A stretch of DNA of 22,500 bases from Chromera velia (lineage: Eukaryota > Sar > Chromeraceae), in the NCBI GenBank assembly GCA_018398765.1, contig JAHBMJ010005183.1:17501-40000 (forward strand), read 5' to 3'. A program made the position numbers and the translations under genes. Shown here one piece after another: positions 1 through 9,276 of this stretch. How positions within the stretch are numbered: the first letter of the stretch is position 1; each line of letters begins with the position of its first letter. The notes under the pieces are model-generated. The model saw only the letters and a program-made list of their open reading frames with translations, made no database searches and was not told the origin of the DNA.

Positions 1-451
1 GAAGGGAACAATTCAGGGAGGGGGGTACGTGACCTTTTTGACGTTTGCAAGCGAGACCTTGGAATCAAGCGTAGCGGGGATGCAAGAAAGACGATGCGAT
101 CAATGGGACCATATCCAGCTAGCAAACAGCGACGCAAAGGGGTAGCAGTGCGCAACTTAGCAAACCAGTCTGCTTGTTGGAGGAAGGAGAACTTGGAGGC
201 ATGAGAGAGAAAGCTAGCGAGAAAGTGAGTGAGAGAGAGAGAGAGATCCAAACATATATGCAAACAGGCAGATAGGTAGGTAAGGATGCGGGGAGACAGA
301 AGTTACTACTCCGTCAGGATTATGCAGTTGTGATGTCAGCATGCAGACAAACAAACAAAGAAAGCGACTACTTCTGAAGCGCGTTTCTCTTTTTTTGTAC
401 ATAATCAATGCAGTTAATGCAACGTATAATGCAAGGTTATTAATCATACCG
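1..451. other. No gene seen; intergenic sequence
   Basis: No convincing exon, splice pair or RNA gene is visible. There is a short GA run near 224-246. The composition becomes AT-rich toward 400 and leads into the large palindrome at 452. Confidence 0.6.
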
Positions 452-908
452 TGCAAGTTTGAGTAATTTAGATGAGCTAGTAATTTAAAGCTAGATTTGA
501 AGTAATTTACTGTAATTTAGCTTAGTACTTTAAAAGAATTTAAAGCAATTTAGAGTAATTTAAAGTAATTTAGAATAGTAAACTAAAGCAATTTGGAAAG
601 CTAAATTACTAATTTGAATCAAACTTTGGAGGTTGATTTCTCGTGAACTATGAAGAATTCGACATTCAAACTAAGAGTCACGGTGCTTATAGGTCTAGTT
701 ATAGGTAGATAAGCACTGTTAGTTTGAATGTCGAACTCTTTACAGTTCACGAGAAATCGACCTCCAAAGTTTAACCCAAATTAGTAATTTAGCTTTCCAA
801 ATTACTTTAGTTTACTATTCTAAATTACTTTAAATTACTCTAAATTGCTTTTCAAGTTAATTATTTTAAATTACTTCAAATTACTCATCTAAATTACTAA
901 AACTTGCA
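452..908. repeat. AT-rich 457-base near-perfect palindrome (foldback/MITE-like)
   Basis: The left arm starts TGCAAGTTTGAGTAATTTAG at 452. The right arm ends with its reverse complement, finishing AACTTGCA at 908. The arms are about 225 bases each and match with only a few substitutions and small indels; the centre is near 680-705. The outer two thirds of each arm is built from variants of AGTAATTTA. The inner third is non-repetitive and includes CTTTGGAGGT and CGACATTCAAACTAA, each with its complement in the other arm. No ORF or transposase is inside. The form fits a foldback element or a MITE. I saw no clear target-site duplication. Confidence 0.85.
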
Positions 909-2123
909 GAGTAACTCTAAATTTCCTTTTAGATTTCTGTAGCCTTCAAGACTATAAATAAAAAATAATAATTATATGAAAAAAATGATATTGGCTTATC
1001 CTAGGGCTTAATTATTATGCCGCTTATAAAAAATAAAAGTAAACCTGTTTGTGAACCAAGTTTTTCAACCTGATTCAGGATTTAATAGTATTACTTCCTA
1101 GAGTACTTCGAAATGAACATTTAACGTTCCCAGTGCACTAGCCAATGCATCATTTCCGAGGGCTAGCAGTATTGAATTAATGTTTCAGATAGTTTCAGCC
1201 TTGATCCGAGCTAACCTAGACCTAATATAATAAATTGAAAAATGTTTGACTAAATTGATTTAAGCCAACAGAATAAGCGCCTCCGTATCAGAGACCTCAT
1301 TCCTTGCTGCATGCTTTCGGATTCCCTGGGTATCCCTGGGCAGTGGGCATGTATCATAATGCCGCACATGCATGTACCCACGCTGTGCAATGCTCTGCGT
1401 AACTGCGGTGCAGTCTAGGTTGCAGTTCTTCTACTTACTTATTTGGGAATGACCATTTCAAGCAGTCTTCTTCACAGTGCGACTGGGTGCCCCTTCCACT
1501 GGACATTCCATCGCAGCGTCATCACGTTAACTGTTTTTGTTCTCACTAATTAGAGGTGTTATCTGCCGTCTTAATTCACCACGCAACCTGCTCAGTCGCT
1601 CATTCCACTACTCCCGTCCATCAATTCGCTCTCTGCCCTCGACCCAGGAGAGGAGGAAACATGGAACGCCCGTCGCGCGAACGCACACTCAAGCAATGTC
1701 AGGAAGCCTGCCTGGTTCCCTCGAAGTCTCTTGTTCCTTCCTTCATCCTTTCCCGTCCGGTCCCTCGATGCAGCGGTCGGCCCTTCACCGTTCCATTTGA
1801 CGTCCCCTCAATCCATCTCAAAAAGACAAGAAAGACGCAACACAACAGGACACTAAGAAAGCGAATATTTGGCTGTCTTCCTACCTGCCTGCCTGCCTGC
1901 CTGCTTGTCTTTCGGTCTCGGAGTACGCGTGTCTGTCCGTCTGGCTTGCGGTGTGTGACCGTCTCGATTTGTTTTTTCCTTTCTTTCATCCCATGCTGCC
2001 TCAAACTCTTTCCCTTCCTCTCGACAAACAAACTGCTCTTAACTCCCATCTCCCTCCCTCCATACCTCGTCAATGCAATTGAGGCATGCATCCTTCCTTC
2101 CTGTCTTCCAATTCTCCACACAG
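909..2123. other. Intergenic; AT-rich then mixed, no supported gene
   Basis: 909-1260 is AT-rich with no coding signal. 1300-2120 holds long open frames with little protein character (Ser/Pro/Arg/Leu-rich) and CTGC/CTTC-type simple repeats near 1877-1900. I found no splice pair that joins them into a gene. Confidence 0.5.
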
Positions 2124-2264
2124 CCCTGCAAGAGGATGACCAGCTGGCTGGGGCCGATGATAGAGAAAATGTCGGGCGTTCCTTCCCTTCTCTTCATCGC
2201 ATTCGAACCCTCGAGAGATCTGTTGAAAGCCCTGCTCTATCGAAGACAGAGAGAAATGAGACGG
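2124..2264 (+). other. Possible orphan exon, function unknown
   Basis: The segment lies between an acceptor (CACACAG, ending 2123) and a strong donor (GTGAGG at 2265). It is open in two plus frames. Both read like protein: one gives RMTSWLGPMIEKMSGVPS followed by a hydrophobic stretch, the other gives LQEDDQLAGADDRENVG, a charged sequence. A second acceptor-like site (GCCGTAG, ending 2360) is followed by a piece that stops at once in phase 0, or after about 20 residues in phase 1. I could not find a start exon upstream. It may be part of a plus-strand gene, a gene relic, or chance. Confidence 0.22.
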
Positions 2265-3262
2265 GTGAGGGGCAAAAGACTTATCGTCCTTGAGTGATTC
2301 CACCGACTCATCCATTCATTCACTCATTCTTTCTTTCTTTACCGATTATTTTCGCCGTAGAATTGATAAAGGAGTGGGAACATTCATGCATGCAGTGGTG
2401 GAGTCGACAAAAGCAAAGGGAGTGAGTGCGAAGAGATCCTTTCTGTCCCTCCGCATGCGTCCATTCAAAGTGAGCTCTTGAAGAAAGAGATACTGAGACG
2501 AACCAGCGGACGGAGGGAATGAAGAGGAGAGGCCGAGCTAGATCATCTTTGCAGGCCAGATGACCAGAAGGAAGGGAAGGGAGGGAATTGGGTTCTTTCG
2601 GACACTTGAATCAAGGAGCCACGGGGACGTTTGGAGAAAGAAAGAAAACGAATTAAGAACAGAAAAGTTAGATAGAGGTATGCGATGACTATGGCGTGCA
2701 AATGGCAACGAACCTGCCTGCATGCTTGCATGGCGGTCAGTCACAATAATTTAAAGATCCTCCTATTTCTTCCCCCACTGCCAAGCACGCAGTAGGGTTG
2801 TGCTGGCGTCATGCAATCCAACAGTCACGAAGTCAACAAGCATGTGCCATTTCCCCCGCTTCCACGCATTTATTCAATGAAAACACACACACGCACTCTC
2901 ACAGACACTCACAACATGCATGCATCTGGACCGCATGATTTCATCAAACTCTCTCACAGAAAGAAAGAAGGAAAAGAAAGAAAGAAAGAAAGAAAGAAAG
3001 AAAAGAAAGAAAAGAAAGAAAGGAAAGAAAGAAAGGGAAGAAAGAAAGGGAAGGAAGAAAGGGAAGGAAGAAAGAAAGACTGAATTGAGTATTCCATGTC
3101 TACACAGACAGACAGGAAGAGAGACAGAGAGAGACTCGGCACTGTTTCGCATTCACGCACTCGTTCGATTTAACTAAAAAGACCCACCCATTCATCCATC
3201 CATCCATCCATTCATTCACTCATTCTCGCAACGATGTTCCCATGATTTCTGTTCCCTCTCAC
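2265..3262. repeat. Intergenic with GAAA and ATCC microsatellites
   Basis: Apart from the possible exon tail near 2361-2420 there is no supported gene. A purine-rich GAAA/GGAA tract runs from about 2958 to 3079. A short CATC/ATCC repeat lies at about 3190-3215. The open frames over the GAAA tract are only translations of the repeat. This block lies downstream of the 3' end of the minus-strand gene at 3263-5309. Confidence 0.6.
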
Positions 3263-5309
3263 TCACTCATCTTTTCCAGTTTCACTGGATTGCTCATGAG
3301 GCTGCACAGTGGCGTCTCTCTGTGTCCCCCCTCCCCCCTTTGCGCTCTTGAAGTGTTCCCTCATTCGCCTCAGGGCGGCAGTTCCATCCCTCATGCGCTC
3401 CTTCAGGACCTCGGGATTGTTCACAGCTTCCTTCAGCATGTCCAGCTGCTCCGTTTGTAACTCCAGACCCATCTCCTGTGCTTTCTGCAGATAGTCTGAG
3501 AAGTTGGCGCGCATGTTCTTCAGATTCGCCTCGGACTCCATATTCTGCACACACGCATGCATGCGCAGCCAGAAGGAAGCAATGGATAGGAAGGAACCTG
3601 CAGAATATTCAGACTGAGGCCACGGTGTGCATACATTCGCAGGTATCCGTGAGTGGATACATGAATGTATGTGTGTATGTATGTTTAAATCCAGTGTCCA
3701 GTCACACACACCCTTGTGATCGAGTGGGGGTGCGAGGAGACTGGACACGCACTGACACAACCGATCGACAAAAGGACAGAGACCGACCTCCAAGTGCTTG
3801 TCAAATTCTTCGTCAGACAACGACAGGATGCTTTTCAAGTCTGCCCCCATACCTCCCATGCCCCCTCCCATGCCGCCCCCCATCTGCCCTCCTGCTCCTT
3901 TCAGCTGTTCCCTCATTCGCCTCATTGACTTCAGTTGTTCCCCCAGGTGCTCCTTCAAAGCCTCCGGGCTGTCGACAAGTTTCTTCATGAGATCCACCTC
4001 CTTCCCCGCCATTCCGTTCTGCAGAGCCTGCTGCAGAAGCGTCGACATCGTGGTCCGCATGGCCTCCAGAGCTTCATCGGACTTCATGTTCTGCACGCGT
4101 GCAATGCGCAGTCAGAAGGAAGCAGGGGGTGTGAAAGAGTTTACGCAATACTCAGACAGAGGCCACAGTGTGTGGACATTTGGAAGGATGCTTGAATGCA
4201 TGCATGCACCAGCATTTTTGTGTGTGTGATTGTTCCACAGACGCACCACGTATCGTGTTTCATAAACCCTGCTGCAACTCTTCGGCGAGGGGCAGAAACG
4301 AAAGTGCAAAAAGCATAGGCAAAAGGAGATGCACAAACCCTCACAATGTAGGCGGATAAAACATGTGCACATGTGTGAAAGGACCTGTGTGCAGATGTGA
4401 TCTGATTGTAGAAAACGTTGTGATATTCTCTCGCTGTCTGAGCGTCTCCCTCACTTTCTGCCACAACCTCCGCAGCCGGGATCGCATGCTGCTGCATCGT
4501 GGGTCTCTCTTCTGCGCTGGTCTTCCTCCCCCCCTCCTCTGTGCACCCCATAGTGCGAGCGTCCGTGTGCAAATGTACGAGAATGTCAGCGTGTGAGCGT
4601 CTCTCTTTCACTCCCCCATCATGGCTGCATTCCTGTCTGGAGGTGCATGTTCATTCGTGCTGCGCGCAAGTGTGTGGGGGAGAGAGGCCGCACGATGCAA
4701 ATTTCTTTACGCACGCACAAAGACAGGCAGACCTCAATGTATTTCTCAAACTGTTCGTCAGAAAGTGACATGATTGTGTTCTTCGCCATCTCCTGCCACT
4801 GCTCCGCTCCCATTCCGCCCATGCCCCCTCCCATGCCCCCGCCCATCCCTCCCAGCGGGCCCCCCATCTGCCCTCCTGCTCCCAACCCCCCTTGAGACGA
4901 AAAAGACGCTGAGGATCCCTCTGGCCCTGCTTTTCTCCGAAAGGGGATGGCAGTAAGCGAATCCCCGTCCTTCAGTGAGGGTTCCACTTCCTCAAGGAGC
5001 GCCTCTGGGTCTAGCACCTTCCCCTTGAAGGACAGGGCCAGACTCGCACTCCTCTCTCCGGACTTCAGCTCAAGCTGCCCAAGTGCATCTGACACCTTCT
5101 TGGCTTTGCTGATCTTGTACGGCCTTCCTCTCAACACGATGTTCAAGTCAAATTCCTGCAAGAGGGACACGAGACGGGAATGTATTCACAGAGCTTCTGC
5201 AGCAACAAAGAAGAAAGGATCATTCCGAGAAGGGACCACCAACCTTCTGTGCCACCACCACGGCAAGTGACAGCAGAGCCACAAAAGCCCCTCGCAACCC
5301 TGTCAGCAT
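3263..5309 (-). CDS. Secreted ubiquitin-like protein with duplicated helical/Met-Gly repeats (4 exons)
   Basis: The four exons, in minus order, are 5309-5244, 5155-4733, 4090-3788 and 3544-3263 (TGA stop). All three introns are GT-AG and phase 0, giving 357 residues. The ATG starts MLTGLRGAFVALLSLAVVVA, a clear signal peptide. Residues about 23-95 look like a ubiquitin fold (LSFKGKVLDPEALLEE, then LKDGDSLTAIPF). A Gly/Met linker (GGMGGGMGGMG) and SLSDEQFEKYIE follow. Exon 3 is a helical unit (MKSDEALEAMRTTM to SPEALKEHLGE to MRRMREQLKG) with its own linker and SLSDEEFDKHLE. Exon 4 repeats the helical unit (MESEANLKNMR, NNPEVLKERM, LRRMREHFKS) and ends in a polar tail. UBL plus helical repeats with NPE/SPE recalls ubiquilin/STI1 proteins, but the signal peptide and the lack of a visible UBA do not fit that family. 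The structure is well supported. The function is inferred and open; an ER or plastid-compartment chaperone-like role is only a possibility. Confidence 0.85.
3545..3640 (-). repeat. Intron 3' end duplicated with exon (copy 2)
   Basis: The last ~90 bases of the third intron of the 3263-5309 gene resemble the end of the second intron (4091-4175). Shared blocks on the plus strand include CAGAAGGAAGCA, a degenerate CAATACTCAGA/GAATATTCAGA and AGGCCAC(A/G)GTGTG. The exon unit was therefore duplicated together with intron sequence. Confidence 0.65.
4091..4175 (-). repeat. Intron 3' end duplicated with exon (copy 1)
   Basis: This is the partner of the block at 3545-3640. It lies directly before exon 3 of the secreted UBL-like gene and carries the same CAGAAGGAAGCA and GAGGCCACAGTGTG blocks. 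Confidence 0.65.
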
Positions 5310-5585
5310 GATTTTCCACGGACAGATGATCGAAAGGATGGACAGAAGCACTTCCCGTCTCGTCTCTCACAGTAAGTTGGGGGTTTCAGTCACACAAGAG
5401 TTCTGTGTCCTTTCTCGGATTCAGGGATAGACAAAGAAGACTGACAGTTCCCTCAGAGCAGTCGCATATTTGTTCAATATGCAAAGCAGGCTCCTTCGAC
5501 GAACCGACAGGTGGGTAAAAGGTAGGGAAGAAAGGTCGCCGAGGGCGTGGCGCGGAGCTTCGGCGCCGCGGGTGCATGTGCATAT

Positions 5586-5646
5586 GGCGGGCGGCCATGC
5601 ACCACCGCGCGCGGCCCGCCCGCCCGGTGGTGCATGGCCGCCCGCC
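5586..5646. repeat. GC-rich perfect hairpin, 22-base arms
   Basis: The arms at 5586-5607 and 5625-5646 are exact reverse complements, built around GGCCATGCACCACCG. They enclose a 17-base GC-only loop. The hairpin lies just outside the left arm of the inverted-repeat segment that begins at 5659 and about 280 bases upstream of the start codon of the minus-strand secreted gene. It could be part of the element end or a structural feature of that 5' region. Confidence 0.85.
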
Positions 5647-5658
5647 CGCCGGCAGGTA

Positions 5659-5730
5659 AATTTTAGATAAGGTCCCACAGGGCCCCCCCCCGTCCGTAAC
5701 GTCCGTAACATCCGTAACACGCGGGCCCAG
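5659..5730 (+). repeat. Left inverted arm
   Basis: It reads AATTTTAGATAAGG, then TCCCACAGGG, a nine-C run, then GTCCGTAAC twice, ATCCGTAAC once and a GCGGGCCC core. Its reverse complement is at about 8862-8935. A further GTCCGTAAC lies at about 5785-5793, and a tandem of TCACCATGGATCCCG lies at about 5735-5766, just inside. Confidence 0.75.
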
Positions 5731-5995
5731 GCCATCACCATGGATCCCGCGTCACCATGGATCCCGACAAGCCGATTCCAATGCGTCCGTAACGCAACCA
5801 TTTGCCTGACCTTTACTTTGTTCTCTCCATCGATCCATCGATCTCGTTGTAATCCTCGGTCTCGCTTCCTGCGCATGCACTGTGTTCCAATCTAATCACT
5901 GTGATCGACTGCTTTGTGCTGCCGTGCTGTGCTGTACACTGTAACACTTGCATTGTGTTGTTCACGATACTGTCACCGCTCTCTGTTGCTCGTTC

Positions 5996-6040
5996 TCTAT
6001 ACCCGTTCTCTGTGTTCGTTCTCTGTGTTCGTTCTCTGAC
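5996..6040 (+). repeat. Short tandem of CGTTCTCTGT units
   Basis: Four tandem variants of TCGTTCTCTGTGT, a unit of about 13 bases, lie inside the inverted-arm segment. No coding or RNA signal goes with them. Confidence 0.7.
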
Positions 6041-7373
6041 TGAGGAGGAAAAGAAAAAACTTAAAGTACACACAAATTCTATTGAAGGTTTGTGGAATGG
6101 AGTGTTATTCTATTTTAGTATTGGTAAGCTGAGAGGAGATAAATGTTCACGTTGCTTGAAGCACATAGAATAATACGCTATAGAAACGGCAGAGTAAGTC
6201 AATCCCATTCGCTGCAAGTCTAATGTGTCATTTGCACAATCCGTCCCGGGGAGACACCTTGGTTCACTTTCTTTACCTTCCCCCCCCCACTTCCTTTCTA
6301 CATAATCCTCCTCTTCCCCCTCACCAACTCTACCTTCCTTGGCCTCTCATCTCCTGTATGGGGAGCAGCAGCTCCAGCAGGGGCAGAAGCTTTGGCTGCA
6401 ACAGCCGCTGCGGTAGCAGGTTGAGCTCCAGAAGGGGCAGAAGCTTAGACGTCAGCAGCTTCGATGGCTGCAGCAGTACCCCCTTCAATCTAGAGAGCTT
6501 CATCAGAGGAAAAAACAGAGGCCTTCCTGATTATGCAAAAAGCAACCACACATGCTGACTCTTTTTCCCTCAACATTCCATAATAGGAGGAGGAGATGGA
6601 AATCACTGGAACAGCCTTCAGGGGCATTGGCCCCCAGCACCGTCTCTGCCAATCATGTTGTCTCTTTTACTGTATGCAACAGTTGTAAAGGAAGACCAAA
6701 ATAAGCCTACATGTACAGAAAGTGAGAGAGACACTCAGAGAGAAAGCAGAATGGATGCACAGGTGCGAGGGAAGACCAAAATAAGCCTCATTCCTCGCAC
6801 GTTCCTCGCATGCTTGCACCTCCCCCGCTCTTTTCCCACTCTTTCCTCGCATGCTTACACCTGCCACACTTTTTTTCTACTTATCCCGCTCTCTCTGTAT
6901 GTGACACATGTTGAGAGACTTACAGGATTCTCCTCAAGCTCCCTTCTATTGGTCTCGACCTGCTCCTCGAAGTCATCTATACCAGGAAGTGGAGGAGGAC
7001 CGACATCGAGACGTTCCTGCGGCTGCACACCCTCAAAAACGCGCCACAGCAGTTCCCGCCTTTCAGGTGGAATCTGCAGGTCAAATCTCCGAGGAGGGAA
7101 ATCGTCATCTTTGTCAGTCAATTCGATGAATGCATCTCCCTCCCCTCGCCCTCCCGCACCCTGCCCCTCTCCGCAAACACGCACCTTCCCCCAAATAAAG
7201 TAAATAATCACCTTACCGTCCTTTCCCCCAAATTTCTCAAATTGCTGTATTGTGAAAACCAACCTCCTCCTGCCTTGTCTCTGCCTAGCCTCATCTTCTT
7301 TCTAAAGCGAAGGTTGCCCCTCTCCAATATACTTGAAGTTGAGAAAGCGGAGGAAGCTGAGCTGATGTCCGCT

Positions 7374-7561
7374 GCAATTCATAGAGAGACAGGGGAGAGG
7401 AAGAGAAGTGAGACGAAAAACAAAAAACATTATCGTCGAGTGAGAGAAGGACACGACTGACTTAAAGGCAATCCATAGAGAGACAGGGGGGGGGAAGAGA
7501 AGTGAGACAAAAAATAAAAAACATTATTATCGAGTGAGAGAAGGACACGACTGACTTGAAG
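7374..7561. repeat. 94-base tandem duplication, two copies
   Basis: Copies at about 7374-7467 and 7468-7561 both read CATAGAGAGACAGGGG, then GAAGAGAAGTGAGAC, an A-rich block, and CGAGTGAGAGAAGGACACGA. They differ by a few substitutions and short G and A run lengths. The repeat lies in the presumed intron between exons A and B of the gene fragment. Confidence 0.85.
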
Positions 7562-8311
7562 AGAACAGGATCTGACAGCACATTGGGAGAGACAAAATTC
7601 AAGTATTCCGGAGAGGCCTTCTAGGCCGCGTTGGGATACCAGAATCTTTCCTCTGCCAAACTTTCCTTTCGTTCAAACACAGTATCCGAGAGGACACCGA
7701 GGCTGTCTAATATATTTAGTTTGGCCTCCGCAATTCTCTCTGCCGTCTCTCTCACTTTCGTTCTTGCAGCATCGGCAAACGAATTCCTTTTCCTTCTTTC
7801 ATTTTCTTCTTTCTCTGCTTGCCGCAAAGCCTTGACTCCCGCCAGTCTTAGCTTTCTCTCTTCCCTGTCTTTTCTTATTTTCTTTTCATGCTCCTCTTTC
7901 TCAGCTTGCTTCTGCTCTGCTATCTCCTTCGCAGCCTGCAGTCTTGCCTGTTCGGCCTCTGCTGCTTCTCTTTTATTTTTTTCCCTCTCTCTCTCCTTTG
8001 CTTCTCTTCTCGCCACTGCAGACGAACGGTTTCTTTTATTTTTCTTTTCCTTTCTCTTCTTTTCTCTCTCCTTCTCCAGATGCTGTTGCTAGGCCTGTGG
8101 GTTATTCTTTTTATTTTTTCTGCACTCCCTCATCCTCTCTACTGTGGCCCTCCGGGGCTTCCCCCCTCCTCTTCTTCCCCCTTCCTCTTCTTCCTCACTC
8201 ATGTCCTCTTCATCAGAGTACCCCTCTTCTTCCTCCCCACCGAATTCCTCCTCACTGGCATCTTTTTCTTGCTCACCACGACGTGGCGGCGTCTCATATC
8301 TGAAGCCAGGC

Positions 8312-8449
8312 CCTGCAATGTTATCTTTATCTTTGTCTTCATTTTCGTCTTCCAAGAAAAGAGGGCCGCGGGCAGAGGGCAAGAGTTCTTCCATTTTGAA
8401 CCCTGCAGGGCCGTGGGCAGAGGGCGAAAGTTCTTCCATTTTGAACCCT
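8312..8449. repeat. 138-base direct repeat, copy 1 (within gene fragment)
   Basis: It runs from CCTGCAATGTTATCT to CCATTTTGAACCCT and has three mismatches to the copy at 8706-8843. On the minus strand it encodes the GFKMEELSPSA repeats and the acidic GPLFLEDENEDKD block. It contains two tandem units of 45 bases. Confidence 0.9.
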
Positions 8450-8705
8450 GCAGGCGCAAAGCAGGAAGAGAGCCGGCTGCATCTCCATGGCGGCGGCCTC
8501 AACGGACTTTTTTCTTCAACCTTCTCCGTTGCCTCAGGATAGAAGAGAGGGCTCTGCTGGGGAGTCTTGGGGGGGGACTCATCATCAGACAACTCCACCA
8601 CCATAACGCTTTTGGAAGGTTCTAAAATATAAATACTTGACTCACTGTCTCAGCAAGCCATATTTGTAGAGCGAAAAGGACTGAAGAAACCCGATCGGAA
8701 CATGT

Positions 8706-8843
8706 CCTGCAATGTTATCTTCATCTTTGTCTTCATTTTCGTCTTCCAAGAAAAGAGGGCCGCGGGCAGAGGGCGAGAGTTCTTCCATTTTAAACCCTGC
8801 AGGGCCGTGGGCAGAGGGCGAAAGTTCTTCCATTTTGAACCCT
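8706..8843. repeat. 138-base direct repeat, copy 2 (abuts right arm)
   Basis: This is the same 138 bases as 8312-8449 with three mismatches, 394 bases away. It ends about 20 bases from the right inverted arm. On the minus strand it is open in the same coding frame, but the frame then runs to a stop at 8642. It looks like a duplicated exon piece rather than a used exon. Confidence 0.9.
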
Positions 8844-8861
8844 ACACGTGGGGGGGGGGAT

Positions 8862-8935
8862 GCTGGGGCCCGTGTTACGGACGTTACGGATGTTATACGG
8901 AAGGGGGGGGGCCCTGTGGGACCTTATCTAAAATT
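8862..8935 (-). repeat. Right inverted arm
   Basis: This is the reverse complement of the left arm at 5659-5730. The outer 33 bases are identical, and the inner part has three CCGTAAC-type units with one two-base insertion, followed by GGGCCC. GC-rich sequence with GCCGGC continues outside, as it does on the left. Confidence 0.75.
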
Positions 8936-9276
8936 GATCCCCGCCGGCCCGCCCCCCGGCCCGCGCGCGCGGGAACAGAGGGCCCGGGCCATGCATGCAC
9001 GCGCGCGGCGCCACGGTTGCGTGCGCATATGCATGCATGTATATACGTGTGTAGCTGAGTTCAAGTATGCAACACATTACAACGCGTTCATGGATCCATC
9101 TAATGACTTCGAATTGCATGATGTATACGCACGACGATCACTTGAGGTAGGCTGGCTGGATCTGCTTCTGTAATGCCTCTCTATCAGCCTGTCCTCAGCC
9201 GAGTGAATTCACGTGTCAAAGTAGATTCTGTATCTGCATGTACACCGCACAAACCACCTTCTGACGTACACTAAAG
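8936..9276. other. GC-rich flank and upstream region of the 9277 gene
   Basis: 8940-9010 is CpG- and GC-dense with GCGCGC and CATGCATG blocks. 9040-9276 has mixed composition without an ORF. It would contain the promoter of the plus-strand gene at 9277. I see no TATA box or other element that I can name. Confidence 0.4.

Larger units (their letters stand above)
6490..8621 (-). pseudogene. Exon-like acidic/charged coiled-coil gene fragment with in-frame stops
   Basis: A spliced minus-strand model is exon A 8621-7640, B 7269-7217, C 7135-6924 and D 6645-6490. The junction phases agree (2, 1, 0) and one donor is a perfect CCT/GTAAGT at 6923. Exon A begins PSKSVMVVELSDDESPP, has two 15-residue repeats (GFKMEELSPSA), an acidic block, then a long Lys/Glu/Arg/Ala coiled coil ending LAEERFW. 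B and C read RRLVFTIQQFEKFGGKDG and DAFIELTDKDDDFPPRRF. In-frame TAG at 8091-8089 splits exon A, unless a roughly 57-base intron (GTAGAG to CCTAG) removes it. Exon D ends in TAG at 6492-6490, and the same frame runs on through a TAA into an Ala/Pro-rich tail to about 6365. The intron between B and C is ambiguous because the frame is open through it. I do not recognise the family. It is probably a captured or decayed gene copy within the inverted-arm element; a living gene with small introns is the alternative. Confidence 0.5.
5659..8935. mobile_element. Putative non-autonomous element with inverted terminal arms, carrying gene fragments
   Basis: The segment is bounded by arms that are inverted copies of each other (5659-5730 and about 8862-8935). 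The outer 33 bases of each arm are identical: AATTTTAGATAAGG, TCCCACAGGG and a nine-C run. Inside this, both arms carry three spaced copies of CCGTAAC and then a GGGCCC core. The interior has no recognisable transposase. It holds minus-strand exon-like sequence with splice sites and in-frame stops, a 94-base tandem duplication, and a 138-base duplication abutting the right arm. A gene-capturing TIR element fits best. I saw no target-site duplication. GC-rich sequence of similar style continues outside both arms, so the true ends may lie further out. Confidence 0.55.

Noticed and set aside
1556-2293. 245-residue plus ORF
   Set aside because: Low-complexity Ser/Pro/Leu composition with no domain. 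An opposite-strand ORF of similar quality overlaps it. Only the 2124-2264 part has splice-like borders.
2811-3177. Lys/Glu-rich ORFs (KKERKKEKKE) and their Phe/Leu/Ser antisense
   Set aside because: They are translations of the GAAA repeat.
6365-8091. Reassigned stop codons in this genome
   Set aside because: The large gene appears to use TAA and the UBL-like gene TGA as ordinary stops. Decay or small introns explain the in-frame stops more simply.
7631-8625. Plus-strand Ser/Phe/Leu-rich ORFs
   Set aside because: They are antisense shadows of the Lys/Glu/Arg coiled-coil frame on the minus strand.
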